From Dastarcus helophoroides (Eukaryota; Arthropoda; Insecta; Coleoptera; Bothrideridae), in NCBI GenBank assembly GCA_028583605.1, contig CM053331.1:5326008-5390007 (forward strand): a stretch of DNA of 64,000 nt, read 5' to 3'. The notes under the pieces were generated by a model. That model searched no databases, was not told where the DNA came from, and worked only from the letters and a program-made list of their open reading frames with translations. A program made the position numbers and the translations under genes. Of the stretch, positions 11,757 through 22,970 are shown one piece after another; the stretch's first letter is position 1, and every line of letters begins with the position of its first letter.

Positions 11757-12146
11757 AAGATACAAGATGCAAAATACAAGATACAAGATACAAATACAAA
11801 ATACAAGATACAAGATACAAGATACAATATACAAAATACAAGATACAAGATACAAGATACAAGATACAAGATACAAAATACAAGATACAAGATACAAGAT
11901 ACAAGATACAAGATACAAAATACAAGATACAAGATACAAGATACAAAATACAAGATACAAGATACAAAATACAGGATACAAGATACAAGATACAAAATAC
12001 AGAATACAAGACACAAGATACAAGATACAAAATACAAGATACAAGATACAAGATACAAGATACAAGATACAAAATACAAAATACAAGATACAAGATACAA
12101 GATACAAGATACAAAATACAAGATACAAGATACAAGATACAAAATA
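11757..12146. repeat. Heptamer satellite, units ACAAGAT and ACAAAAT mixed
   Basis: About 56 units. ACAAGAT dominates, with single or paired ACAAAAT units between runs, and a few private variants (TGCAAAA, CAATATA, ACAGGAT). It continues directly from the preceding array and ends in degraded TTCAAAATTCA words up to about 12,250. Confidence 0.95.
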
Positions 12147-12174
12147 CAAAATTAAAATTCAAGATTCAAACTTC

Positions 12175-14820
12175 ACAATTCAAAGTTCACTATTCAAAGA
12201 TTAAATTCAAAATGCAAAGTTCACAGTTCACAGTTCAAAATTTTAAGACGGATTTTTTTATTTCAAATTTTTTGAATATTAAATATTTTCGAAAAAAAAA
12301 ATCAATATTGTTTGAATATTTTAGATTCAAATATATGTTTTTTGCAATACCGACTTAAATAAAATTTTTTTAAAAATTTCGACTTCTTTAAAGAGTTTGT
12401 AGATTTATTAATTTCGATTATTTTAAAAATTTTGCGTTTTTTAGCGTTGTCTTATTTTTCAAAATTTGCATTTTAAAAATCACGATTCTTTTGAAGAATT
12501 TAATAACTTTGTTAATTAATTTTGTCTTTTGTAAAAAATTAGTTTACGTTTTCACTTTATTAAAATAATCGATTTTTTTTTGAAAATTTAAATTTTTTAC
12601 TTTAATCTTTTTTTGAGAACTTTGGCTTTTCAAAATTTTGCCTTTTTAGAAAACGTTTACTTTTTGTAGATTTCGATCCCTTTTGAATATTTTGACTATT
12701 TGTTTAAAAACCTCAACATGTTTTGAATATTTTGACTTTTTTAAAATCTATACTTTTTCAAAAATTAAATTTTGTGTAAAAAAATTTGGGCTTTCAAAAA
12801 AAAATTTAATTTCAACTTTTCAGAATTTTGATTATTTTACCATCGATTTATCTAAAAATTTTTAAATTTTTCAGAATTTCAACGTATTTTCATTTCAAAC
12901 TTTTTGAGAAATCTCTTTTGGGTTGAATGAAACCAAAAAAAAAAAAAATAAATTAACTTTGCTTGATGTTTTTCATCTAAAAAACAATATATTCTTTTAT
13001 GTTGACTCAAAAAATCAACGGTTTTCCAAAAATTTCGACTTCTTTCAAGATTTATTAGATTTCTTGATTTCGACGTTCTTCAAAATTTAAACTTTTTTTA
13101 GTATTTCGACTTATTTTTGAAATTTGTATTTTGAAATTCCCGATTCATTTGAAGAATTGTAATTTTGACCTTTTTAAAAATCGACTTGTTTTAGGTTTTA
13201 ACTTTATTCGAAAATTGATCCTTTTAGAAAATGTACAATTTTTATTTTAAATTTTTAAATTTCGATATTCTAAAGATTTTATTTTTTCCTAATTTCGACT
13301 GCTTTAAAAATTAAAATGTTTTCAAAATTTTGTTTTTTTTGAACATTGAACTTTTTTCAAATTTTGTTGTTTTCTTGAAAAAAAAACAAAATACGAAATA
13401 CGAAATACGAAATACAAAATACGAAACTCGAAATTCGAAATTCGAAACTCGAAATTCGAAATTCGAAATTCAAAATTCCAAACTCGAAATTCGAAATTCA
13501 AAATTCAAGATTCAAATTCAAATTTCAAAATTGAAAAAGTTCAGTATTCAAAGTTTAAATTCAAAATGCAAAGTTCTGAGTTCATAGTTCAAAATTAAAA
13601 AAAATTGAATATTTTTAAGACGGATTTTTTTATGTCGAATTTTTTGAATATTGAATGTTTTCGAAAAAAAAGAGAAAATCGCTATTGTGTGAATATTTTG
13701 GATTCAAATATATATCTTTTACAATATCGACTTGAACAAAAATTTCGAAAATTTCGACTTCTTTAAAGAGTTTTTAGATTTTTAATTTCGAATTTTTTGA
13801 AAATTTAGCGTTTTTTTAGTGTTTTGTCTTATTTTTCAAAATTTAAATTTTAAAAATCACGATTCTTTTGAAGAATTTAGTAAATTTCTTAATTAATTTT
13901 GACTTTTTTGAAAAATCAATTTAATATTTCACTTTATAAAAATAATCGATGTTTTTTGAAAATTTTTGGGTTGAATGAAACTAAAAAAAAAAAATTAACT
14001 TTGCTTGACGTTTTTCATCTAAAAAAAATATATTCTTTTATGTTGACTTAAAAAATTAACGGTTTTCCAAAGATTTCGACTTCTTTCAAGATTTATTAGA
14101 TTTCTTGATTTCGACGTTCTTTAAAATTTAAACTTTTTTTAGTACTTATTTTTGAAATTTGAATTTTGAAATTCCCGATTCATTTGAAGAATTTTTAAAT
14201 TTCACGTTTTTAAAAATCGACTTGTTTTAGGTTTTGACGTTATTCGAAAATTGATCCTTATTGAAAATTTAATTTTTATTTTAGTCTCTTTTTGAAAATT
14301 TTGACTTTTCTAATCTTTAAATTTTCAAAATTTTGTCTTTTTTAGAAAATATTTACTTTTTGTATATTTCGATCCCTTTTAAATATTTCGATTAGTTGTG
14401 TAAAAATCTTGACATATTTTGCATATTTTGATTTTTTTTAATTTAGACTTTTTTGAAAAAACAAATTTTTTTTAATAAACTTGGGCTTTAAAAAAAACTT
14501 TTTTTAATTTCAACTTTCCAGAATTTTGGGTTTTTTAACATCGATTTATCTAAAAATTCTGACATTTTTTCAGAATTTTGACGTATACTCATTTAGAACT
14601 ATTTAAAAATCTCACCTCTTTTGAATGAAACCAAAAAATAAAGAAATTAACTTTGGTTGAACAGCTTTCTTTTAAAAAAAAATATCTTTTATGTTGACTT
14701 AAAAAATTAATGTCTTTCCAAGAATTTCGACTTATTCCAAGACTTGCTAGATTTTTTGATGACGACGTTCTTGAAAATTTAAACTCTTTTCGGTATTTCA
14801 ACTGAACTCCCCACTTCTTA
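12175..14820. repeat. T-polarised low-complexity DNA with a segmental tandem duplication
   Basis: The stretch from the array edge (ATTCAAAATGCAAAGTTC) through AGACGGATTTTTTTA at 12,246 recurs at about 13,550-13,640, an offset of ~1,372 bp. Further right, ATTAACTTTGCTTGA and TTCTTTTATGTTGACT at ~12,950 recur near 13,995 and, more diverged, near 14,645. So this is two to three diverged tandem copies with internal deletions. Confidence 0.7.
13385..13530. repeat. Short heptamer array, units AAATACG and AAATTCG
   Basis: About 18 units changing left to right from AAATACG to AAACTCG/AAATTCG to AAATTCA. It is a miniature of the larger arrays and sits at the duplicated position of the right edge of the 10-12 kb array. 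Confidence 0.9.
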
Positions 14821-15774
14821 CTTTGTATTATTCAAAAAAATAATAAATCCTGAAACAATGCCACTTCAGGAACTGTGCAACTGCAGAACTTGATTAAGAT
14901 AAGGCGTAATATAAATAAGGACATTTAGTTTACTTCATTTTGAACAATAAATCTACAGTATTTATTTTTATATTCATATTTTACAAACACTCAACGCAAT
15001 ATAATTTTTTGTTCTGCTATATAGTTTCCTTGGAAAACAAATGAATCACTCTAACTACACAATAACTATAACTCTTCAACGCTAACAGATCTATTACCCG
15101 TATAATCGTCGGCATACTTTAGATAGATTTTAATTAATAAATATTGTAGTGTGTACTGTTTAACTGGTAATAATTGAAAGGTGTGGTACGAAACTGGAAA
15201 AAATTAACGGTATAGCGTTAGCAATGGCGTTATTATTATGTAAATAAATTTTGATGTATGAATTTCCAAGAAATAAATCAGAGAACGACATTTCACTTTA
15301 TTTTTCCGAGTAGTCGTAATGTCGTATTGTAATTTTTCACTTTACGGTGTAATATACTGGAGGGCAACTATAAAGTTACGACTGCGTTATAAACTCGCGA
15401 AGAACGCGTTTTTATTACGAACCAGACATTTAGTGGTAATAAAATGTAATATTTAGTTTATTATCATTTGTTATAGAATGTCTTGATCTTGTTAAAAAAA
15501 CACTGCATGGATTCGAGTCTTTAACAAGATAGAGCATGCATGGATGCTTCTATATGTGCTGGTACTAGATTTAATATTTGAGAGCAGCGAGGACATTGTA
15601 ACTGGTACAGATTCAATGATATTGAACCAAAACTTTTCTGACAAATTATTTTCATGTCAAGTTTACCTCAGATTAAAGATGTTTAATTGGTGGGAAGTAT
15701 GGGCTGACAAGTGTCCCAATTTGAGAGGGATTGTTCAGATTTTACATTATTTGTCCCTTGTTTCGGAGAAGTAT
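14820..15774. other. Ordinary A+T-rich DNA, nothing recognised
   Basis: Not obviously repetitive and without a supported gene. Only shadow frames reading into the C/T-rich array to the right were seen. Confidence 0.45.
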
Positions 15775-17515
15775 TTCATGGTGCCCCCCATTTTTTTCAC
15801 TCCCCCCATTTTCTTTTTCTTATTTCCATTTTGGCCCCCTCAATTTTTTTATATTCTCATTTTTCCCCCCATTTTTTATATATATTTTCATGGTGCCCCC
15901 CAATTTTTATTTGTTATGTAGGTATTGTCAAGGTGCCCCCCATTTTTTTAACCCTCATTTTCTTTTTCATATTTTCATTTTAAATCCCTCCTATTTTTTT
16001 TTTCCTATTTTCATTTTGTTCCCCCCAATTTTCTTTTTATATATTTTCATGTTGCCTCCCATTTTTTTCACTCCCCCTATTTTATTTTTCATATTTTCAT
16101 TTTGGCCCCTCAATTTTTTTTATATTTTAATTTTTCCCCCATTTTTATATATATATCTTCATAGTTCCCCCCCAATTTTTATTGTTTATGTAGGTATTTT
16201 CATGGTGCCCCCCAGTTTTTCCACCACCCATTTTCTTTTTCAATTCTTTTTTCCTATTTTCATTTTGCCCCCCCATTTTTTGTTTTTATATATTTTCATG
16301 GTGCCTCCCATTTTTTCACTCCCCCCATTTTCTTTTTCATATTTTCATTTTGCCCCCTTATTTTTTTTTCATATTTTCATTTTTCCCCCATTTTTTATAT
16401 ATATTTTCATGGTGCCCCCCATTTTTTTCACCCCCCATTTTCTTTTTCAATTCTTTTTTCTATTTTCATTTTGCCCCCCCATTTTTCGTTTTTATATATT
16501 TTCATGGTGCCACCCATTTTTTTCACTCCCCCCATTTCCTTTTTCATATTTTCATTTTGCCCCCTTAATTTTTTTTCATATTTTCATTTTCCCCCATTTT
16601 TTATATATATTTTCATGGTTCCCCCCCAATTTTTATTGTTTATGCAGGTATTTTCATGGTGCCCCCCATTTTTTTCACCCCCCATTTTCTTTTTCAATTC
16701 TTTTTTTCTATTTTCATTTTGCCCCCCCCATTTTTCTTTTTTATATATTTTCATGGTGCCCCCATTTTTTTATCCAGCTCTAATTATTCTTTTTTATGTA
16801 TTTTTACGGTGCCCCCCATTTTGCCACCCCCCTATTTTTCCTCTTCATATTTTCATCCCCCCCCTTATTTTTTCTTTTCATATTTTTATGTTGCCCCCCC
16901 CTCCGTCCTCAAGTTTTCTTTTTTAATATTTTGTTGTAGTTTGAATTCCCAGAAAATTTTCAAATTTTGAACTGTTTTGGTAATTTTAACTTTTTTTGAA
17001 AAATTTATATTTTTTAATTTTTCAACCTAAAAATACAGTGTTTTGAAAATTTTAACCGTATATAAAATCATTTATTTTCAAAATTGCCGCTTAATAAGAA
17101 TTGTATTATGTATTTTGGTGTCCCCCCATAGCCCCCCCAATTTCCCTTTTTTATGTATTTTCATGGTGCCCCCCCCCCCCATTTTTTCATCCTTCCTACC
17201 ATTTTCTATTTTATATTTTCATCCCCCCTCCTAATTTTTTTATATTTTTATTTTGCTCCCCCATTTTTCTTTTATATTTATTTTCATGGTGACCCTATTT
17301 TTTATACAGCCCTAATTTTTCTTTTTTATATACTTTCATGGTGACCCTATTTTTTTATACAGCCCTAATTTTTCTTTTTTATATACTTTCATGGTGCACC
17401 CCATTCCCCCCCCCCTATTTTTCTTCTTCATATTATCATTTTGCCCCCCCACCCCAATTTTCCTCTTCATGTTTTTATTTTGCTCCCCCTGAATATTTCT
17501 TTTTTATATTTTCAC
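15775..17515. repeat. C/T-rich minisatellite (CATGGTGCCCCCC type)
   Basis: Irregular ~40-60-bp units of the form TATATTTTCATGGTGCC, a run of 5-10 C, ATTTTT, then TTTCTTTTT. Longer modules of about 300 bp recur (for example around GCAGGTATTTTCATGG and TAGGTATTTTCATGG). The plus strand is almost pure pyrimidine, with G-runs only on the minus strand. A low-complexity segment (16,925-17,100) interrupts it. The long Phe/Pro/Tyr-rich frames here are artefacts of missing purines. A sister array is at 47,570-49,790. Confidence 0.9.
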
Positions 17516-17575
17516 CCGGATTAGCCGGATGGATTATTCATTCGAGTGTTGTCATTAAGAATTTTCATTAAATGT

Positions 17576-17645
17576 CCGGGGTGGGGCGCAGTGGCAGAGC
17601 AATCGACTAGTAGTTTAAGTAGTTCAAATCGCCCTTGTTGGTAAC
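17576..17645 (+). repeat. tRNA-like SINE head (RNA polymerase III A and B boxes)
   Basis: GGGGCGCAGTGGCAGAGC at 17,583-17,600 fits a tRNA 5' arm with an A box. AGTTCAAATC at 17,621-17,630 fits a B box, at a spacing usual for tRNA genes. The sequence does not fold into a clean tRNA and lacks a proper acceptor stem, so a tRNA-derived SINE head or a decayed tRNA is more likely than a functional gene. Confidence 0.5.
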
Positions 17646-18184
17646 GCAATATATACATAAGTATAATACATAATATATGGCAATTTCATACACTTTTTCC
17701 CTATCTTTAGACGTTTAACGCACCTAAAGAAGTTTTCACTTCAAAAATTAAATTTTGGAAAAAGTCAACAGAAGATTCGAAACCCCGATCGAAGTATTGA
17801 AGAGTTTTTTATTAGTTATCTAATATGTTGAGTCGTTGCGCAAACCTTCTTCTTTTGGTCGTCAAAATTTGAAAGTTCAATCGAGGTATTGAGCTGTGAA
17901 GTTTTTTTGTAGTTATCAAAACGACGACCTTTTTTTTAGTCGTAAAAATTCCTAAAAGCCGGCAAACGATGGGCAAAGGTGATATTATACGATAATTTTT
18001 TTTATTTTCAATTGGCAACACTATCAGCGAGCCAATCACTGCGAATTAGGTTCGCAACTCTTTTCCTTAAAACTTCTTAGGTTTTTTTAGATTTATTACG
18101 TAAATATCAAGCGTATGTAGGACGATAAAATTTAAATTTGGCGGTCAACCTCAATGACAGATGTCAGCTTGACTGTCACTGGCA
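17646..18184. other. Intergenic DNA, nothing recognised
   Basis: No supported gene. The 8-bp sequence GCTCCCGC at its right edge (18,185-18,192) is the left target-site duplication of the next element. Confidence 0.4.
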
Positions 18185-18192
18185 GCTCCCGC

Positions 18193-19073
18193 TGGGGATA
18201 ACGATTCCTTTTTAAAATAAACGATTTTTGCATCGATTCGAATCGTGCGCAAAAGAATCGATTCCCGATTAAATTGTATGCGGAAAGATCGATTTCCGAT
18301 TAATCGCCTTGTTGGTGAAAGTTTTGAACATTTCTAATAAAAGAAAAATTAAATGATAATGATGAATTGGCGTCATATCTCCTATATCAAAAATATCAAC
18401 TTTAATTGCTACAAAGGTTAAAATGTTGTGATAAGGCATTTAAAAGGGGAAATTACGTAATAATTTATGGGCAACGCAAAGCTTAAAGCAAATGGCGCCA
18501 CCATTATGTCCAACTTGTGGTTGACAGTTTATTATATTCTATGCTTTGTACGTTTTTTGTACATAACTGCAAGTTGACTACCTGAGGTTATTGTTTACGT
18601 TTCTGATTTTGTGTTTTTTATGGATTTTCAGAGTAATTTTAAAATAAATAGACAAAATAAATACGTCCATTTAACAATCGAAGAAATATGGTGTTAGTCA
18701 CCCAACACACCTGACAACTGTCAGAATAACAGTCCAGCGGAACAAACTATGATGGCGCCACATTTTTCTTTCCTATTCAGTCAACGACCTAATGAATGAA
18801 AAGAAATGTTAGGTTGCCATCTGTTGGCTTGTTAACGTAGCTATTGCTAGGAGATAGAAGTGGAGAATAACATAACGACATAAATACACTTATATAAAGA
18901 ATTTTGTCATTAAATTTACAGTGACCTGCATGTCAGGCAAATCGATCCGATTCTTAGGATTTTTGAATCGTTCATTAGATCGATCTTGCATTTGAGATCG
19001 ATCAAAAAAATCGACCTTGAGACTTGCGCAAAAATCGATTTTTCGATTAATCGATCTCAGATCGACATCCCTA
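18193..19073. mobile_element. Non-autonomous hAT-type transposon (881 bp)
   Basis: Ends are TGGGGATAACGATTC on the left and the complement of TAGGGATGTCGATCTGA on the right. They are flanked by a perfect 8-bp duplication GCTCCCGC (18,185-18,192 and 19,074-19,081). An 8-bp duplication with TAGGGATG-type ends is the hAT pattern. Subterminal regions are packed with ATCGAT and TCGATTAATCGA words, which could be transposase sites. No transposase frame is present. Confidence 0.85.
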
Positions 19074-19459
19074 GCTCCCGCGTTTATTTTAGACAGTCAG
19101 ACAAGTTGGTGCAGTTGTATGGTTGATGTTACAAAATGTGTGTTCGAGCGAATAAATTTGGTTATTAGAAGACTCAATTATTATTTTCACAGTCCGAGTA
19201 GCTCCCCCTTACAAGTACAAAAAGCTTTCTAATCTAGTGCGCTAGGGTCATTTTTTAACATGTTCCAATTATGTTCCTTACTCGACACGTACTCACCAAA
19301 TTAATATTTAACCTTGACAAAAATTCTGCAGTATTACCAGGTATAGAAAAGGGACCATTCACTATTCTTTTTTTGAGATTTTCTAAAGTAGCATTCAAGA
19401 ATAAAAGATTTTTCTTCCACTGTAACATCAAATCCAATAAAATATTTTTTAAGGTTATG

Positions 19460-20460
19460 TTTCGTTCACCTATGGCGAATATGTAGAACGCATTAGGGAT
19501 GCGCGATGTTTTGAAAACATCGATGTTACGCAAAAAATATCGATTTTTCCACATCGATGTTTTGTTTCCGATGTTTTGATGACATCGATCTTAATCCAAC
19601 CGCTTTTTTATGTTGTTTTTATTTTTGAAAGCATTTTAAGAAAATGGACTATTTGCACTAAAAAATGATTTTAATTTACTTAGAATTTTCGCCTATACAT
19701 TGTTATTTAAACTGAGAATTATTTGATTTACTTAGATTAACAATAGTTAGTCTAATTATTGAGCGCCATCTAATGGTGAATAGCATTACCTTTACCAAAA
19801 ATTGGAGGAGATACTTTTTAATTCGCTAATATTCTTAAATTAATTGTTTAGCTGCATCGTAAAAAATAACAAGATGAAACATTGTGACCGTAAATATAAA
19901 AATAATTTGTTAATTAATCTCTATTTTGTACGAATTTTATATTTGTTACCCTTTGACGCATAGAGTATCAATGTTTTCATTACGATATATCGTTACCATC
20001 GATTGTTCTTATGATTTTACCATGGATTTCTAGTCATGTTTTATTGGATTTTTCTTCGCCAGTTACTCCTTTCACAATTCTAAATTTCAGTAACCTTCTG
20101 TTAAGGAAAAAGCCAATAAAACATGAATAGAAATATTAATACTTTGCAAAGAAAATACAGAGCTAAACGATGCACATCCCTAGAACGCATAGAATCATTC
20201 GCCACAGATCCGCAAAATTTAACGCAGGAAGAGCGGCAACAATGGAAAACCTGTCGTTGCCAATTGACAAGTTTGACAGTTGACACTTGAACGTGTGTGA
20301 CTCTGTGATTCGACTACTTATTATTACTCATCGAGCATCGATCATAACCAGATCTATAGTTCTAGTTAAGTAATGCAGTAAACGAGAATGAACTATTTTA
20401 CTACGTTAGTATGCATTATTTACATCGCGCAATAGCAACTGCCACACACCTGTCTGTTTC
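19460..20460. repeat. Dispersed repeat copy A, interrupted by a hAT insertion
   Basis: With the insertion at 19,495-20,182 removed, this matches 22,526-22,840. Shared words include GGCGAATA, GAACGCATAGAA, CCACAGATCCG, GGCAACA, ACTACGTTAGT and TGCATTATTT. The family is not recognised. This is the older of the two events here. Confidence 0.75.
19495..20182. mobile_element. Non-autonomous hAT-type transposon (688 bp)
   Basis: Starts TAGGGATGCGCGATG and ends with the complement of TAGGGATGTGCATCG. Perfect 8-bp target duplications GAACGCAT lie at 19,487-19,494 and 20,183-20,190. The paralogous repeat at 22,526 has a single GAACGCAT (22,538-22,545) with no insert, that is, an empty site. Left subterminal ACATCGATG palindromes are prominent. 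No transposase frame was found. Confidence 0.92.
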
Positions 20461-20844
20461 AAATACCGATCAAGTAAGGAACGTACGTAAATATGACAAA
20501 AAATGACAGTAGCACATTAAATTAGAAAACTTCTTCTATCGGCGGTAGTAGTTTGTGTAAAAAGAGAAGATGTAGTATCGCACAAATAAAAATCTGTTAC
20601 AACCTTGTCGCACAAGTGCGAAATTTGAACACGACGCCGCAGAAGGGTGCCTCAATCGTTCGAGTGTGATTGGACAATTCGTTCGGGTTGTGCAGCGTAT
20701 TTTTCCTACGACTACAAAACAAAAATAAGATTTGAAAAAGAAAAAATCAAATAATAAAAAACAGCATTCCAAAATAACACGTTAAAATGTCATGTGTCAA
20801 TGACCTCTTTTTATCGTAACAAAATTCACATTTTTAACCATTGA

Positions 20845-21306
20845 TTTTGACGTATATGCTGATGTAAGTTTGCACTGCACTACATAGGCGAGTATTGTCA
20901 CATTTATTCAGACAATTGGCCCTCTTGAAGTTTAGAACTTTAAATATTTAATTAAATTTACAAGAATAACACGCATGTTTTGGTCTTTTAGTATCACAAA
21001 ACAGAATAAGTAGGGATGTCGATCTGAGATCGATTAATCGAAAAATCTGATGTTTGAAGTCGCAAAGTCGATCCATTTTGACGTATATGCTGATGTAGGT
21101 TTGAACTCCGCTACATAGGCTAGTATTGTCATATTTATTTACCCAATTGGCCCTCTTTAAGTTTACAGCTCTAAATATTTAGTTAAATTTATAAGAATAA
21201 AACACATATTATGGTTTTTTAATATCACAAAACATAGAATAAGTAGGGATGTCGATCTGAGATCGATTAATCGAAAAATCGGATTTTTGAAGTCTCAAAG
21301 TTGATT
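20845..21306. repeat. Tandem duplication, two ~231-bp copies
   Basis: GACGTATATGCTGATGTA occurs at ~20,849 and ~21,080, and the homology continues through CAATTGGCCCTCTT, ATATCACAAAACA and GAATAAGTAGGGATG to about 21,306. Each copy ends with the first ~60 bp of a hAT terminus, so the terminus was part of the duplicated unit. Confidence 0.85.
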
Positions 21307-21378
21307 TTTTAGAACCATCGCAAATACTAGATCGATCCAATGAATCGATCTTAGAATCAGGTCGATTTATTAATGGCA
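21246..21378. mobile_element. Truncated hAT terminus, same family as the 18.2-kb element
   Basis: Reading rightwards, TAGGGATGTCGATCTGAGAT and the following ATCGAT-rich ~130 bp match the reverse complement of the right end of the 18,193-19,073 element. No second terminus is found, so only an end fragment remains. A shorter copy of the same end is at 21,014-21,072, in the first tandem unit. Confidence 0.75.
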
Positions 21379-21384
21379 GCGGAT

Positions 21385-22190
21385 TAGGCATGGATTGCTA
21401 TTTCAAAAGCTGCTACTTCGTAGCAGTTATTTAGCTGAAGTGGCTTCAAGCTGCTACTCAATTTTAAAAGTAGCTGCTTCGCTACTTCGCTGATTCGTAT
21501 TTTACATCGTAGTTCTCTTGACAAAAATCGGAAACCCCGATAGCAATCGACAATAAACGAATATCGCTGGCTGCGATTTATTATCAAAAATAGCTGCTTC
21601 GCTTCTTCGCAGCAGGTCTGTTGATACTTGCCAGAGACTAGTCTCTGATACTTGCACTCCGATCCCAGTCAATAATACCCGAATATTCGAGGTGTCTAGC
21701 GTCGCCGTTCTAACTGCAATTTATTTTAAAAAAGGACTGCTTTGCAGTGATGATCAATTTCGAAATTGTTGGCTGTTGATTTGTACCGTTTTATAGATCT
21801 GTGATCACGTTTTGTGCGAAAATGTTAACAGTTCTAATGTCAATGTCATTATTACTAATTTTAAGAGTCTTTACGCACGTTAAGATTTATCCACTAGAAG
21901 GAAAGTAAAATTAAAGCTGTTATTTGAAAATGTTGACATTCATACTCTGTGATCTACACTTTATCAAAACAATAACAACACTATTAAACCACACGAACGT
22001 AGGACCTCGTGACACAAAGCAGTTTGTAAACCATAAATTCCTACAAAGAAGCAAATAGCAGGCTGCCAGCATCGAACTAACCACAACCTTGCAAACTGCT
22101 ATTTTTAAGCCGTTACTTAGTAGCTGCTTTTTAACAGAAGCAGTAACTGCTATAACTGTTATTTGAAAGTAGCAGGTTTACCCATCCCTA
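21385..22190. mobile_element. Degenerate hAT-like element (~806 bp)
   Basis: The left end TAGGCATGGATTGCTATTTC and the complement of the right end (TAGGGATGGGTAAACCTGC) are imperfect inverted repeats. Both lead into CTGCTACTTC / AGCAGTTA words. The flanking 8-mers CAGCGGAT and CAGTTGTT agree at 5 of 8 positions, consistent with an old, mutated target duplication. No coding frame was found. Confidence 0.55.
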
Positions 22191-22525
22191 CAGTTGTTGA
22201 TTGAGTAAAGTACAATCAACGCTACAGTGGATGATGGTAGTCGTAGGCACAAGGTATCCAATCTGTCACATCACTGTCACTTTAACCTTTTCTTGGGCTT
22301 TTTCCGGAAAAACGTGTCTAAAACATCCTTTATTCATCTTTGTCAGAGAGGAGCGTCCACCATAGAAGTTGAAACTACTTCAAACTATTAGGTGTACGTT
22401 TTACCTACTCGTTCCGCATTGTTTGACCTACGATAAAATTGAATTCTGTGGTGCATGTGTTTGCGGATAAATAAATGACTGTTCGAACAGTAGAAGGTTT
22501 TCAATCCCATTTTAAAAGTACGTGT

Positions 22526-22840
22526 GGCGAATAGGCAGAACGCATAGAACCATCCGCCACAGATCCGTTAGCTCCAACGCGGGAGGAGCGGCAACACTGC
22601 AAGACCTGTGAAGTGACAGCTGACAAGTATGACGGTTGACACTTGGAACGTCAAAGACGGAGGCACTGTTTCTCTCTATGACTACTACTCGAGCATATTT
22701 CACGTGTCGAATTGAAATTCACGATCAGACATTTTATTTGTTAATAGTTCTAGTTAATTATAATGTAGTAAGTGAGAATAAACTAATTTCTACTACGTTA
22801 GTGTGCATTATTTGCGTCGCGTAATAGCAAGATGCCACAT
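22526..22840. repeat. Dispersed repeat copy B (uninterrupted)
   Basis: The paralogue of 19,460-20,460 without the hAT insertion. Single GAACGCAT at 22,538-22,545. The short reading frames inside it look like shadows. Confidence 0.75.
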
Positions 22841-22970
22841 ACGTCATAACGTAACCTTACCTTCTAGATAACCATAGTTGACACGTCAAAGAGAAGATAT
22901 ATTTTATGTCAGAGCGTTGATATCACTCAACGGTCAGCGAGAAATGTACGGAATAAAGTGTCTAGTATAA

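Noticed and set aside
10050..12162. Three overlapping minus-strand frames of nearly 700 codons
   Set aside because: They exist only because a 7-bp repeat without stop words is open in all three frames; the translation is a monotonous seven-residue cycle.
15731..16926. Hydrophobic Pro/Phe-rich proteins of up to 350 codons
   Set aside because: Pyrimidine-only DNA lacks stop codons; all three frames give similar nonsense peptides.
17576..17645. Functional tRNA gene
   Set aside because: Boxes A and B are present but the acceptor and anticodon stems cannot be drawn.
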